Shown: positions 44,450-59,704, counted from the stretch's first letter. The stretch: 64,000 nt of DNA from Muscardinus avellanarius (GCA_963383645.1 OY726560.1:82007593-82071592); one strand, 5' to 3'. Numbers and translations are program-made. Notes: a model not told the origin generated them from the letters alone.

Positions 44450-45455
44450 GCATCTCTTTTTTATAAGTGGAAAAGGACAACAAAGACAACAAGGATGTGG
44501 AGAAGAGGGAGCCTTTACACTGTTGAGAGTGTAAATAAGCTTAGCCATATGGAAAGAAGCATAAAAATTTGACAAAAAATAAAAATAGAACTACCATGTA
44601 ATCCAACAATCTCACTCCTGGGTTATAGCCAAAGGAAATGGACATTTGTATCCCCATGTTCTTCGCAGCATTATTTACAATAGTCAAGAGATAGAGACAA
44701 CCCAAGTGTCTATCAGTTCATGAATGGAGGAAAATAATGTGGCAAATATGCACACTATTCCATCATAAAAAATCCTTTCATTAGTAAAAATGTGGATGAA
44801 ACTGGAGATCATTATGTTAAGTGAAATAAGCCAGGCACAGAAAGACCAGTACCACATGACTTTACTCATATGTAAAATCTTAAAAAAAAAAAGATTTCAT
44901 GGAAATTGTGAATAAAATGGTGGTTACTGAAGCTGGAGAAAGGAAAAGGCAGGAGAGAATGGGAAAAGTTTGGTCAATAGGCATTATATCACAGTTAGAT
45001 GGAGAAAGACAATCACGTGTGCTATTACACAATAGGATGACCACAGGTAGCTTTTTTCTTTTTTGCGGGTCTGGGGATGGAACCCAAAGGCATTCAACCT
45101 CTGAGCTACAGACCCTGCCTTGTTTTTTATTCCTTATTTTGAAACAGGATCTCACTGAGTTGCAGAGGGCCTCACTAAGTAGCTGAGGCTATCTGCGAAC
45201 CACAATCCTCTGGTCTCAGCCTCCTGAATGCTGGGATTACAAGCATGAGCCACCACGCCCGGCTGACACAGATAGCAATTTTGTACAATATAACTCAAAA
45301 AGTTAAAAGAAAGACTTCTGAATGTTTTGCTATAAATAAGTAATAAGTATCTGAACAGTTTTATATGGTTAACCTGATTACACAATGTACATATGAATCA
45401 AAGTATCACATGGTACCCCACTTACAGGTACAATTTTTATGTAGCAGTTTAAAAA
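44450..45455 (+). mobile_element. Old L1 (L1MA-like) 3' end, sense, with nested SINE
   Basis: ORF2 C-terminal blocks (aacaaggatgtggagaagag, tgaatggaggaaaataatgt) and the characteristic 3' UTR (ggtggttactgaagctggag, then aatcaaagtatcacatggta at 45397) separated by a SINE. Confidence 0.8.
45054..45264 (-). mobile_element. B1-dID SINE (long form), antisense
   Basis: ggggatggaacccaaaggca, linker, B1 complement ending gccaccacgcccggct. Possible duplication acaggtagc / acagatagc. Confidence 0.93.
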
Positions 45456-45469
45456 TAAACTTACTATTT

Positions 45470-45669
45470 TTGGCATTGGGTATTGATTTCAGGGACATAT
45501 TATCCCTGAGATACACCTCTGTCCTTTATATTTATTATTTTTATCATTTTTACACAGGGCTCCCTAAGTTGCTTAGGCTCTAAGTTGCTGAGGCTGCCTT
45601 CAAACCTGTGATTCTCCTGTCTTAGCATCCCAAGCACTGGGATTACAGGCATGCATCACCATGCCCAGC
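45470..45669 (-). mobile_element. B1-dID SINE, antisense, old
   Basis: ggcattgggtattgatttca, T-rich linker, B1 complement ending catcaccatgcccagc. Confidence 0.85.
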
Positions 45670-46956
45670 AACAAATTTAATTGTTTACAGGTGGTAAATG
45701 ACTGGCTCTGAAAGGGGTGTGAAAATAGAGAACTGGGTAGATTAGTGGTAAAGTTATAATTTTTCTCTTAGGTATGCTTATGCCAGTTTGAAGACTATTT
45801 CCTTCAAATGCATGAAGAGCCTCTAAAGCTGATGGATATGCATGAGGTAGTTAAGGATAGGACAAGGTCAGAAACTTGGGATGAATGGTAGAAGGTGCTG
45901 ACCCCTGAGTCCTGGCGAGAGAGAAGGCTGCTTACATGCCTTGCATGTGGGGTTTCTAAGTAAATTGGATTGTACAGAAGCAGTCAGAGTGAGAGGACTG
46001 GACTCCATAGTAAGTCGGGGTTCATAAGGAGGTGACAAAATATTTCAGGAACATCTACATTACTGAAGAACACTTCCCTTTAACTACTGCTGGGGATGCC
46101 AAGCTCTCAGTTAACAAGACAGCCAGAACATTGCACAGGGCTAAGGAACTGTTCTTCCTAGGAGTCAACACCTAGCATTTATTTACATAGGTGCTCAACA
46201 AAAGGGCACCCCTGCCCTGGAGAGAGTGCCTCCAGGTGCCTGGACACACCCTAAGAGGTAGACAAGATGGGGACCTGTACCAGGAGTTGTGTGATCTGGG
46301 ACAAAATGCCAGCAAAGAGAGAGGCCTCACAGTCTCAGCTGTTGTGCAAGAAACGCAGGTGGCACCACTGTGTGAGTTGGTGGTGCTGAATGGCCTGGCA
46401 GGTGATCAGGTGGTTCAAAGGACGACTCTGTCTTCTCATAGGCAGAGCTCCCAAGTGTCAACAAGAGGCACTACACAAAACAGCTAACATGGCCAAAGCC
46501 AGGAAACTTAAACAGGTTCAACATGCAGAGAAATTCCTCAGACGCTTCTGAATTTTCTCCAGGTCCTGAAGCCCACCTGAAGAAATTTCCACAAAGCTAT
46601 AGACTATAGGTAAATCCTAGGATAAATGCCCTGCCAAACTCTCAGCTCCACCTCATTTGGGCTCTATATGGAGGCTCTTTGCTGGCAAATTAAAAGCTTC
46701 ACAGTATTAGTAAAGTTAGTCCTTACAAGATGAGATGATGATAAAGAGAAAGGAAAGTTTAATCCTGCATTATAGTACTCCAAAGACTGAAAAGCACTAT
46801 TTCCAAACACAAGAATTATCAAGGCTTCACACTGGGTATATATTTTCCTAAAGCAAAGTATCTCTGGATTATAGCATTCAGATACTTTTTGCAGATTTGA
46901 AGACTCCTACCCCTCTATTTTAACTTGTCATCTATTAGTTTTTCAAAATTTGATGA
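45670..46956. other. Unique DNA, no supported gene
   Basis: 46170-46500 is GC-richer and holds an open frame of 98 codons at 46191-46487 with no recognised domain. No splice or promoter evidence. Confidence 0.4.
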
Positions 46957-46959
46957 AGA

Positions 46960-47189
46960 GCCGGGCGTGGTAGCTCACGCTTGTAATCCCAACATTTGGG
47001 AGGCTGAGACAGGAGGATCACGGAAACACTTCAAATAATGTTAAGTTCATATATGAAGGTGTCACTACCAATCTCACTAACATGTATGGGGAGGGAGGAG
47101 AAGGAAACAGGATCAGGTGTGGAGAGCAACACACCACCTGCTGTGCAGGTATGTTTTATCTTTACAATGCGCCAATAAAAAGGTATAAA
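46960..47189 (+). mobile_element. Truncated B1 SINE fused to an L1 3' UTR
   Basis: 46960-47022 is the first 60-odd bases of a B1 half (gccgggcgtggtagctcacg to gacaggaggatcacgg). At 47023 it passes without an A tail into an L1 3' UTR (gaaacacttcaaataatgtt, cacctgctgtgcaggtatg, gcgccaataaaaaggt). No clean flanking duplication is seen. Confidence 0.8.
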
Positions 47190-47460
47190 AATTAGGATTC
47201 CTTTTCACATTCCTTTGCAGTTTCTATTTTTAAAATCAAACCCACATAGCGTGTCTCCTAAACTCAAGTAATCAAAATCAGCTGAATTCTTAAAATATTT
47301 ATTTAGGGGCCCATCACCTAGATATTGTGATCTACATAGTGAACTCAGGAAATTACATTTGTAGCGAGTGGCCAAGTGAAGTTAAGGAAAATCTTGAAAA
47401 TATTGTGACAAGTAATTATTGAATAAAATGCGGGCCTCTTTCTCTACTTTATGCTCTTTT
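47190..47460. other. Unique DNA
   Basis: No feature recognised. Confidence 0.4.
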
Positions 47461-47640
47461 CTGTGGTACTAGGGATTGCATCCAAGGGTACTCTACCTCA
47501 GAGGTACACCTCCAGCCTGATTTTATTTTTTATTTTGAAACAGGGTCTTGCTAAGTTGCTAAGGTTGCCTTTGAATCTGTACTCTTCCTGACTCAACCTC
47601 CCAAGTACTGGCATTACAGGCATGTACCACCATGCCTGCC
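47461..47640 (-). mobile_element. B1-dID SINE, antisense
   Basis: ggtactagggattgcatcca, linker, B1 complement ending accaccatgcctgcc. Confidence 0.88.
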
Positions 47641-48354
47641 CTACCTCATGAGATTTGAAAGGAAATATTTCTTTTCCTCATGATATAGACATGACCGCTG
47701 GCAAAGAATTGCCTTTCTCTTCCTGAAGTCATTAGAGGACAGTAATTAGTTTGCTTGTATCATTAGGCACTGAAAATCCTACTTGTGAGCACAAAGCCAG
47801 TACTTCCTCATATTACCTCAGCCGTCCCAGCACATACATCCTTGGGAGAAGAAAAACGCACAAAAGCCACAGTGGACACACTTTTGGGAGCTTCATTCAT
47901 TAACACGGCCCAATAAAAGTAATTTCAAAAGATCTGAAGTAGAGATACAGCTGTCTCTTGGAACTGATGAGGAAGAGGTTCAAGGGTTTACCTTGGATTC
48001 TCAACTCTCTTATAGAAAATGGTGTAATGTTTACATGTAACCTACACATGTTCTTTGATATACTTGCAATTATCTCTAGATTGCTCATAATACTAAATGC
48101 AATGGAAATTCTATGTAAATAGTGGTGATACTATATAGACCAGGGAATAATGAGAAGAAAAAACTGTACATGCTTAGCATAGATGCAACTTTTTCTCAAA
48201 TGTTTTGGATCCAGGATTGGTTGAATTTATTGATATGGAACCCACGAATACAGAGACCGATTGTGCAAAATAAAGCCCACCTGCTTCAGGGGGCTCATAT
48301 TCTCATACATTAGCTGTGTCCTGGTGAGAATTTCTTTGATTTTATTAATTTTTA
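47641..48354. other. Unique DNA, no gene seen
   Basis: No feature recognised. Confidence 0.4.
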
Positions 48355-48611
48355 ATTAGCTTTTTTAAACTAATACATAAAACAAAGTTGTATGTTTTGA
48401 GGGAGAACAATATAATATTAAGATATATACATTTATTGTGTAATGTTTGAATCAGGTTAAACATACCTATCTCTTCAAACATGCCTTTATCATAAAAACT
48501 ATAAAAACCCTTTTTGATAGCTTTAAAATGTACAGTCCATTATCCTTACCTGAAGCAATAGCACACCAAAACTTCTTGTTCCTTTTTATCTATAACTCAG
48601 TACTTGACAGT
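48355..48611 (-). mobile_element. Old L1 3' UTR, antisense
   Basis: ttgtatgttttgagggagaa, catacctatctcttcaaaca and aatgtacagtccattatcct resemble antisense old L1 3' UTR. Low identity. Confidence 0.5.
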
Positions 48612-48840
48612 CATTTTTCTTTTTTCTTTGTTTTTTTCTTCTTATTTTTTGGGGGGGTAGTACTAGAGATTAAACTTCTGAGCTATGCCTCTAGCCCTTT
48701 TTTATGTTTTGTTTTGAAACAGAGCCCTTCTAGGTTGCTGAACATCTCACTACTATGTTGTTGAAGTTGTTCTCAAACCTGCAACCCTACTGTCTCAGCC
48801 TCCCAAGCACTAGGATTACAGGTATATGCCTCTATGCTCC
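48612..48840 (-). mobile_element. B1-dID SINE, antisense, old
   Basis: T-rich tail side, tactagagattaaacttctg, linker, B1 complement with gcctcccaagcactaggatt. Confidence 0.82.
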
Positions 48841-49140
48841 ATTCCAGCCATTTTTTTAAGAAGCCTTAAAAAATCTGTACCTCCAAGCATAAGTTTAAAA
48901 AATGTTAGCTGATAAGCTCTACTACTTTTAGATTTTTTCAGAAAAAACTGAAATAAACTAAAATAGTGGTCCCAAATCTGTTGAAATCCCAATTAACTCT
49001 TAGGAGCCTAAGACCCCAGAAAGCAGAGAACATTACAGGATTGGAAAATTAAGGTTCAGTCCTATTTGACAAACTTGTATTTTGAATGATATCTGTGAGC
49101 TCAGATTTCTAGATTTCTAGACAAAACAGATGTATGTACC
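48841..49140. other. Unique DNA
   Basis: No feature recognised. Confidence 0.4.
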
Positions 49141-49142
49141 CT

Positions 49143-49375
49143 AGCATTCAGCACAGGGTAGGTGCATCTTCCCCTTTAATTGGATAAATACCACTGACAT
49201 TGAGTACTTGTTATGATCTGAATTCTGTGCAAGGATTTTTAACGTACATTGTTGTTTGACTCTACAACCCAGCACAGAATAGGTGTATCTTACCCTTTAA
49301 CTGGATAAATATCACTGAAATTAACTGAGCACTTGTTTGTTATGAGCTAGACTCTGAATTATTATTTGATTCTTC
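49143..49375. repeat. Tandem duplication, about 121 bp unit
   Basis: Unit from agcacagggtaggtgcatct (49150) recurs from agcacagaataggtgtatct (49271), both continuing through tggataaat, cactga, cacttgt/tacttgt and ctctgaatt/ctgaattct to tttgact/ttgattct. Confidence 0.8.
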
Positions 49376-49545
49376 CTCAAGCTCTACCAGTATGTTTCAT
49401 TATTATGATGATTTCCATTTTCTAGATGAGGAAACTGCGGCTCAGGAACTTTAAGTAGCCCCACTCACCTGATTAGTAAGCATTGTTATGATTTTGCCAC
49501 CTATTTAGAAAGTGACAGAACACGGATTTAAGCCCTAGTGACATG
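49325..49545 (-). repeat. MIR-type SINE, antisense
   Basis: Contains gagcacttgtttgttatgag, ttttctagatgaggaaactg and cggctcaggaac followed by a gtaagcattgttatg block. Good antisense MIR core. Confidence 0.75.
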
Positions 49546-49800
49546 ACCTTAGATGCAACACTCTTCAGCATTTCTATGAGGTCTTTTGTGTGTGCTGACT
49601 TGCTATCAAGTGAGGAATGTTAGTGACACAATGATTTTCTTTTTCAAAGAGACAATAAAAAAATTCCCCCTCTATAAAAACAGAAGGTGATGAGAGTGCA
49701 GCCTTGGAAAAGGTTCTCTCTCAATTTGGGGGCTTATTCTTGCTATTTGTCTTCTTCTTATCACCAGGGATTACTTGGACAGATTGTGGAGTAGGACTAC

Positions 49801-50007
49801 AAATAGGTTTGTAATCTCAGTATTTGGGAGTCTGAGACAGGAGGACTTAGTTCAAAGCCAGCCTCGGCAACCTCATGAGGCCCTTGCAACTTAGAAAGAT
49901 TCTGTTTCACACAAACAAACAAACAAACAAAATAGGGCTGGTAGTTTAGGTGAGAGGTAGAATGCACCTGGATTCAATCCCTAGTATCATACACATACAA
50001 AAAATAA
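49801..50007 (+). mobile_element. B1-dID SINE, sense, (CAAA)n linker
   Basis: ggtttgtaatctcagtattt, gagacaggaggacttagttc, a (CAAA)n linker at 49912-49932, and ID half gggctggtagtttaggtgag. 5' end lost. Confidence 0.85.
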
Positions 50008-50370
50008 AGATCTCAGAGTTGAAGATTGCTTTTTTTTTTTTTTTTTAGGAGGGAGGAAGATGAGTAATTACTTTCATAGTACATTTGAATTCTTTCATTA
50101 TAAACTAAGAAATAACAAATCAAATCAAACTAACCTAATGGTAAAGGTGAGAGGAGTGAGACAATAAACCACCTGCTTCACATGGCATGTCAGGAACCAT
50201 AGAAGGAGATTAATTGAGACTATCCTATAGATTTAATTTCGGTAGAAATGGAAAAAGTCAGTCCTCTAAGTTCCTATGAATTCAAACCCAAGTGTCTACT
50301 TAAATATATGAGTTAAAAAGCAAATTCATTAGCATTACTTAGCTGATTATTCTGACTCTTAAAAGAAAAT
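50008..50370. other. Unique DNA
   Basis: T run at 50031-50047. No gene seen. Confidence 0.4.
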
Positions 50371-50455
50371 GAGCATGTCTCCATCTTCTTGTATCCCATT
50401 AATATGAATGACTACAATGCACCAATTAAAAAATAAAAATAAAATTGTAAATAAA
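50371..50455 (+). mobile_element. Very short L1 3' end, sense
   Basis: gcatgtctccatcttcttgt, gtatcccattaatatgaatg, aatgcaccaatta and tail: the last 70-80 bp of the young L1 3' UTR. Confidence 0.75.
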
Positions 50456-50640
50456 TATTAATTGCTATTAGAAACACAAAAGAAAATAATACAATAATAG
50501 GAAAATCTAAATTCTGATTTAGACAAAAGAAAAGGGATGCCCACACTGAAGAAAGTCCTTATAGTTCCATGTAGACAGAGAAAATTTAATCTTTAAATAT
50601 TTTTGAAATAATTTATATAATTAATTTGAATTTTTAAAAT

Positions 50641-51055
50641 ATGATTTTTTATTCGTGGACTATAGCCTCACATCATAATGTGGACCATGTTGACATGGCA
50701 TATGTCCACACAGTACTTGGTGCCCCCCTCCACAACACTTCCCCTTTTCTCTCCCTCTCAGTACTGAGTGTCCAGGTTAACAATGTTATATTCACATTTG
50801 TATACATAATTGAATGTAGCTTTTCCATTAATAAACCTCAGCAGCTGGGTGTGGTGGTGCACACTTGTAATCCCAGCATTCAGGAGGCTGAGACTGGAGG
50901 ATCACGGTTCATGGACAGCCTCAGCTACTTGTAAGGCCCTCCATAACTTAGTGAAACCCTGTTTCAAAATAAAGAATAAAAAATAGGGCAGGGGGTGTAG
51001 CTTGGAGGTCGAATGTCCCTGGGTTCCATCCTTAAATCCATAAATAAATAAATAA

Positions 51056-51098
<43 letters not shown>

Positions 51099-51255
51099 AT
51101 CTCAGCCTTCTTCCTCCTACCCATCCTTTCTGGCTTTGCTGAGGTTTTCCCTCCATTATCCGGAATCCCTCTGGTATCCCTAGCTTGAGCATATTAGAGA
51201 AAACATATGTCCCTTCTCTTTCTGTGTTGGCTAATCTCACTTAACATAATATAAG
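50641..51255 (-). mobile_element. L1 3' UTR, antisense, with nested SINE
   Basis: ttttttattcgtggactata, catcataatgtggaccatgt and cagtacttggtgccccc, then after the SINE ccattatccggaatccctct and gaaaacatatgtcccttct. Same 3' UTR as 16998-17335. Confidence 0.9.
50844..51097 (+). mobile_element. B1-dID SINE, sense, long (AAAT)n tail
   Basis: Flanked by aacctcagc (50834-50842) and aatctcagcc (51098-51107). B1 half, linker, ID half gggcagggggtgtagcttgg, (AAAT)n at 51053-51097. Confidence 0.93.
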
Positions 51256-52844
51256 CATTTTATAATAAATAAATCAACTTCAACTTTTGAAACACGTTTC
51301 ATAAAACTTCTGTGCAACTTTAAATCCATCATGTTATTTTCAGCAATTGGTTACCAGATCTTGTTTATCATCATCCCTCTGTGCTTACACAGCTCTTGTT
51401 CCCTACATGTACAAAATGAGTAATATATAGATTTATGAATGAGCTAAGAAATATAAAACATTTCGAAGCAAAGACAGAAAACAATAACAACCTGGAGGTC
51501 TACCTGAAAGGTAGGCAGCCTTTATTAAATAGAATATTTTTAAATGTAATTTCTAAAATAAAGTCCTAATTTCACATTGTGTCTGTTAAAAACAGTCATG
51601 ATAGAAGAGATGTTCACATTTGTGGGAAGAGCACACTATTCACCTTGATTCTCAAGCCTGACAAGTTCACTAAATGCCCCCTTGGAGGCACAAGTGCATG
51701 CATACTCTGACAACTTTGAGAATTTCAAAGTTCAAAAAAGTAACTTCAGAATACAATATCCCCCATGAATTAGTTTGTCTGTGCTATTATTGTGGCTCCT
51801 TAGTTACCTATTTATCAACAGCAACTCTTGTTTTTTTGTTTTGTTGTTGTTGTTGATTTTTTACCCACTGGATATCTGACCCCAGGGACACAGGGCTGTG
51901 AAGCCACATGGTCTAGATTTCCACACAGAAAGGCAGCAGAAAAAGATTTAAATTGATACCACAGAAAAGTTACAGCAAGCCAGTGTCCTTCCAACAGCTA
52001 GTGAATAGTTGAAATCAAAGAATGTCACATCTGTGAACGCCAAGGCCTCCTGTACTAAATTGTGCCTGACAAGCACATATTCTCTCAGACCCAAACAAAC
52101 ATTCTCTGTGGATTAGAAACCATGTAATGTAAATAAATGCTAGTCTTAAAAAATCACAACTAAGAGAGGCTTATCTTTCATCATAATTACTGCTATAGTA
52201 ATCACAGCTCATGTAATTGCTTGTTCCCTAGATACTGGCCACTTATTCGGTGAATACATAATTACTGATTATAAAAATAACAATCTATTATTTCATTACT
52301 ATTATTATCTTCATCTAGGGAACATATTTTCCCTCAAGAAAAGCAGGTATATTATGAAGCAATCTGAGAGTGAAAAAGTACATATTTGGTATAAAATAAT
52401 TCACAGTCTATTCTGTCAGGTGAATCATCTTGTATTTGAATTTTTAAGGACAAATCTTATTTTCACATTCTAACTAATTTTATTATCTACTTTGCTTAAC
52501 TAAAGCACTTTGTTAACATTAGTGTGATCCATATATCTGCAAGGAGTCAGAAGAGAATTCTAGACTATAATTGTCCTGTTCTTTAGGAAAAAAACACAAA
52601 TTAGTGATTCTGTTACAAGGGTCAAGCTCGTGCTTATAATGATCTTTGAGTTATTCTGAGAGGTGAATTATTCCATTGTCAGGTAGGATACAACAACTAG
52701 ATTGCTGAACTTGCATTCTGCCTCTACCACACTCTTTGGGACACCTTTACTTCAAGGTATAATCTCGCTCTCCTCAAATACATAGCTCAGCAACTGATAG
52801 CTATGTTGATCAACTTTCAGTCACTGATAAAAATGCTTTAGATA
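51256..52844. other. Unique AT-rich DNA, no gene seen
   Basis: 1.6 kb without a recognisable repeat or exon; one of the longer clean stretches of the window. Confidence 0.45.
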
Positions 52845-53130
52845 AACTTCAACGAAGAACAAATTTGTTTTGGCTCATGGGTTCAGAAATTTCTATCCAT
52901 CATTGCTCAGCTTTACTGCTTTGGGGCTGTGATGGAACAGGATCTCATGGTTAATCATCTGTGATAGATCAGAACCTATTCATCTAGGGGAGCCACGAAA
53001 AGAGAGACAGGAAGATGCCAGAGTCCTAATATCTCCTTTAAGAACACCCCCCCAACCCATGTGACCTACCTTTCTACCCCTAAGCCCCACCTCCTACAGG
53101 TTCCATTGTCCATAGGTAGATGGGCATGAA
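52845..53130 (-). mobile_element. MaLR-type LTR remnant, antisense
   Basis: gttttggctcatgggttcag, gctttggggctgtgatgg, gagtcctaatatctccttta, cccatgtgacctacc and ccccacctcctacaggttcc are in antisense MaLR LTR order. Both ends are eroded. Confidence 0.7.
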
Positions 53131-53929
53131 CACAGGTAGGCATGCTTCTGGAACTCCCCACAAGACTTCCAGCCTAGGGCCTGAGCACTGGGAAGCACCA
53201 TGCTAATAACCTCAGGGCTTTCCACCTCTGGATGACTTTCCTCCTTCCCAGATTGCCCCAGGCTTTTCCATAAATAGGCAGACCTCCAAAACTTAAAAAT
53301 TTCTACAAAGCTTTCTACACTCTGGGGCTACCACAGAAACAACCCTAAATAGGCAGACCTTTCACTACACCAACCCAAATGGAGTTAACTTGTGGTTAAA
53401 ACTTATTTTTCTAATAGTTAGAACTCTCTCTTTTGAGAGCTTAGGGGGAACACCCCTGGATGCACTTGCTCAGAGGGGGCCCAGACAAACCCAAAGTCAC
53501 CTATATCTAATTCTATCACTTTTTAAATATTATTAGTGCCATGATTTTGCTCCCTATATCCTTGTGGACTTTGCTTGGGTGGTCATGGGTCATCAAAAAG
53601 CACATGCACAGTGGCAGAAAAAGGCATGTAAGTCCCTCTGCCACTCATACCATTGGTAGAATTACCTCAGACCCCATCAAAGAATCAGAAAGTAAAGTAA
53701 GATGTAAGCAGGTGCCTCTCCTAGGGGCCTCAGGCTTATTTGGTTAAGAGATCCCCTCTCACTCCCTTCAGAGTATACCATTATTTGCAATACAACTGCT
53801 TGGCCCTCATCAAATTTCTTCTTGTGAGCACACAAAAACCAGGAACCCATGCCCTATTTGTGGCCCTCACTCATAGCATTAACACCTGGGCCTTCTGGAG
53901 AAAGTCAAGCTGCAAACTATAGCACCGAA
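53131..53929. other. Unrecognised GC-richer segment
   Basis: Short frames at 53541-53747 and 53740-53922 on the plus strand. It follows an LTR remnant, so eroded LTR-element DNA is possible, but I see no diagnostic motif. Confidence 0.3.
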
Positions 53930-54123
53930 TTTTTTTTTTCCTTTGGTGGTACTTGGGTTCCTGGAAACCCTTTTACTTCTGGGCTACACTCCTAGACCTA
54001 TTTTTTATATTTTTATTTGGAAACAGGGTCTCTTAAGCTAGCGCGTCTGGCGTCGAACCTGTGTGATCCTCCTGTCTCCGCCTCCCAAGCACGGTGATTA
54101 CAAGCGTGTGCCACCATGCCCGG
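53930..54123 (-). mobile_element. B1-dID SINE (short form), antisense
   Basis: Duplications agcaccgaat (53921-53930) and agcaccaaat (54128-54137). T-rich start, ggttcctggaaacccttttac, palindrome region damaged (aagctagcgcgtctggc), end gccaccatgcccgg. Confidence 0.93.
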
Positions 54124-55655
54124 TTTCAGCACCAAATATTTTGATGATCAATTTTATGTTTTGGTGCCATTGACAGCAACACAACTGGCTTTTCTGAGAG
54201 TGAGAACATCACAGAGACACAGCAATTATTTTGTTTCATAAAGGCCACAGGATGAGCAAAGATAGCAGCATAGGTAACAGGCAGGTAACTGCTCTATGTG
54301 GATTCAGCTCTCATACAATCTCCTTTGGAAAATTTCCACTGCCCACTAATTGGCAAATAATCTGTCATTTCATCTATAGCATAAGCCATTTAACTCTCTT
54401 CGCATAGATCTATGACCCAATCACAGCTGGCGGCAGCAGCCCCTTATGTACTCAGATGTTTCTGAATTCCAAATGATACTTACACACTCACAACATTTCC
54501 TCATCATTTTTATTAGTTCCATTTTTATTATTCTAGATATTAAATTAATAGTCATACAAGCAAAAGGTCTTTGATTTGCTTTTCAGTTGTCTCACAACTT
54601 TTAAAAGTTCATTTGAACTGTGGTTATTTTCTTTCTATACCCATCAAAAAGCCCCGTGGATGTGAAAAAGAGATTTATGAGGGGAGTTCAAGGATACTGG
54701 TTGTATAAAGGAGTAAGAGAAAGAAAACAGCAACAGAAGGTTACCTGCCAAAAGGAATCACTGCCTGAGTGCCTCGGGAAAAGAGATTTTGAAGTTCAAA
54801 CATATAAACACTGAAACACTTCTCTAGGCTGTTAACAGAGTGATAGATGGACTGTGGTTGGGATGATTGTGCAAACGAACGGCCTTGAGCAGCAAAAGCA
54901 GGGTCTCCAAGTTTCTTTAATTTTCTTTCATCAAGCCAAGTTATGGAAAGTAAACTTACCTGATGCCATTTCTTGACAACCCAGTCTCCAATCAGCTTCT
55001 TTGCAAACACTGTTTTGGAAACTGTGTTTTTTATTTCACAATTTTAAATTGAACAACCAATGGTATAAGATGAAATAGAATTAATGACTGATATTCATTA
55101 CTGAGCATTGAATATTATAGCATTATAATTCATACCTTTTTGTAAGTAAACCATCGTTCAGTTGCCTATTAGGATGTGACTAATAATTATTTTCTGATTT
55201 AAAAAAGAAAAAAATTAAGCATAATGCTGAGAAGAATGATCTTTATTCTGTAAACACAACACACATCCTGGTTTGAAGACAGATAAGCTGAGGTTAACAC
55301 TGGAGAAATATGTCTTTGGAGAGTGTAAGATAGACTGACATTACTTAAATCATCCCAACCCTTATGTAACCTGAACTCAACAGTACAACACAGTGTGGCA
55401 CAGAGATTTACAGTTTTTATCTAAAGAAGTACAATGTAATTGCACACCCAGAGAAAACATTACAGAAAGGCACACATTAATATGGAGAGCAAATGGCAGA
55501 AAAATCCATACTTTCCCTTGTGAAAAGTTATCAAGTAGAAATCTCCAGAAAGATGTGAGCAAAATTTAGCCAGTGGAAACTATGATAATTATAATTCCTA
55601 TACCCAGGGAAGCAAAAGGGCAAACAGCACAGGTTGCTAAAAGTGTATGAATGCA
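54124..55655. other. Unique DNA, no supported gene
   Basis: One minus-strand stretch at 54960-55021 ends in a consensus 5' splice site but has a poor acceptor; listed as a finding only. Confidence 0.4.
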
Positions 55656-55663
55656 CATGTGCG

Positions 55664-55707
<44 letters not shown>

Positions 55708-55713
55708 CACACA
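55656..55713. repeat. (GC)n(AC)n microsatellite
   Basis: gtgcgcgcgcgcgc followed by about 15 AC units: alternating purine-pyrimidine, Z-DNA-prone. Confidence 0.95.
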
Positions 55714-56314
55714 CTCAAATTGCAAAAATCAAACCAAACAACAAAAATAAAAACACCAAGATTTTTGACTCTCTATAATACCTCTGAGCTATATTTCTTT
55801 GGCTTGGAGTCATTGCCATCCCTTAGTACATGAAAAAGGCTAAAAAAAAAAAACCACAAACAAACAAAAAATAAAAACCCACAGTGAATTGACAACCATT
55901 TCACACCTGTGAAAACAATGAGGTTGGAAAGCAATAAACCAAGATGAATTTGGGGAGAAAAAGGGGTCTCCAGGGAGCAACAGAATCTTGTAGTCGCTTC
56001 CCGGTAGAAACACGGTTGGACCCTTATAATAAGCTGGTAAGAAGATTCACTAAAAAATGCTTTTAACAGATTGGTTAAAGCTAAATGTGGACGACAAAGA
56101 AGGATGAAGTTTCTTGGATGCAGAGGAGGCCTCTCTCATAGAATTCCTCTCCATAAGCCCTAGAAGTGCTCTGAAAAGTGTGGTAAGAGTCCTGAGAAAG
56201 TTTCCATCTTGGAGCTGGCTGGGGGAAGGAAGAATAAATAAAAAGTAAACAATCCTCAATGTGGGCATAATGAGTAGAGATCCACATTACATACCACAAA
56301 AACTAAGAGAACTG
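55714..56314. other. Unique DNA, no gene seen
   Basis: No feature recognised. Confidence 0.4.
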
Positions 56315-56520
56315 AGCCAAACATGGTGCATACCTGAAATCTCAGTTCTTGGGAGGCTGAGGCAGGAGGATACAGGTTTGAGGCTAGTCTTAGGCATTTA
56401 GGGAGAACCTCAGAAACTGAGACCCTGTATCAAAATAAAAAATAAAAATGGCTGGGGGTATAGCATAGAGTTAGAATTCTCCTGGGTTCATTCTCCAATT
56501 TTGAAACAAAACAGAACAAA
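56315..56520 (+). mobile_element. B1-dID SINE, sense, old
   Basis: gccaaacatggtgcatacct, ggaggctgaggcaggaggat, linker, ID half ggctgggggtatagcataga. Confidence 0.88.
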
Positions 56521-56589
56521 AGCCCACAACCTATTAGACTGAAAAGAGAAATATGAAAATGCACAGTTGTAGTCAAAGCCTTAAGCATT

Positions 56590-59505
<2,916 letters not shown>

Positions 59506-59509
59506 ACTT

Positions 59510-59704
59510 GATGAGCCTAGAGTATCTTGCTGTTCCAAAAGCTTAAAAAGTGTCAGGTCTGTTATGTTACCCCCACCTTCTACCCCCCCCCAAAAAAAAA
59601 AAAAACCTGGAGCATGTGAAAAGGCTACTCAGGCTAATTGAAAAAAAAATCCGAATCCTTGTGATCAAAGCTAGAACAATTTCATTAATGAAGTAAGTTT
59701 AAAG
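59510..59704. other. Unique DNA with a C/A homopolymer run
   Basis: ccccccccaaaaaaaaaaaaa at about 59585-59606; otherwise nothing recognised. Confidence 0.4.
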
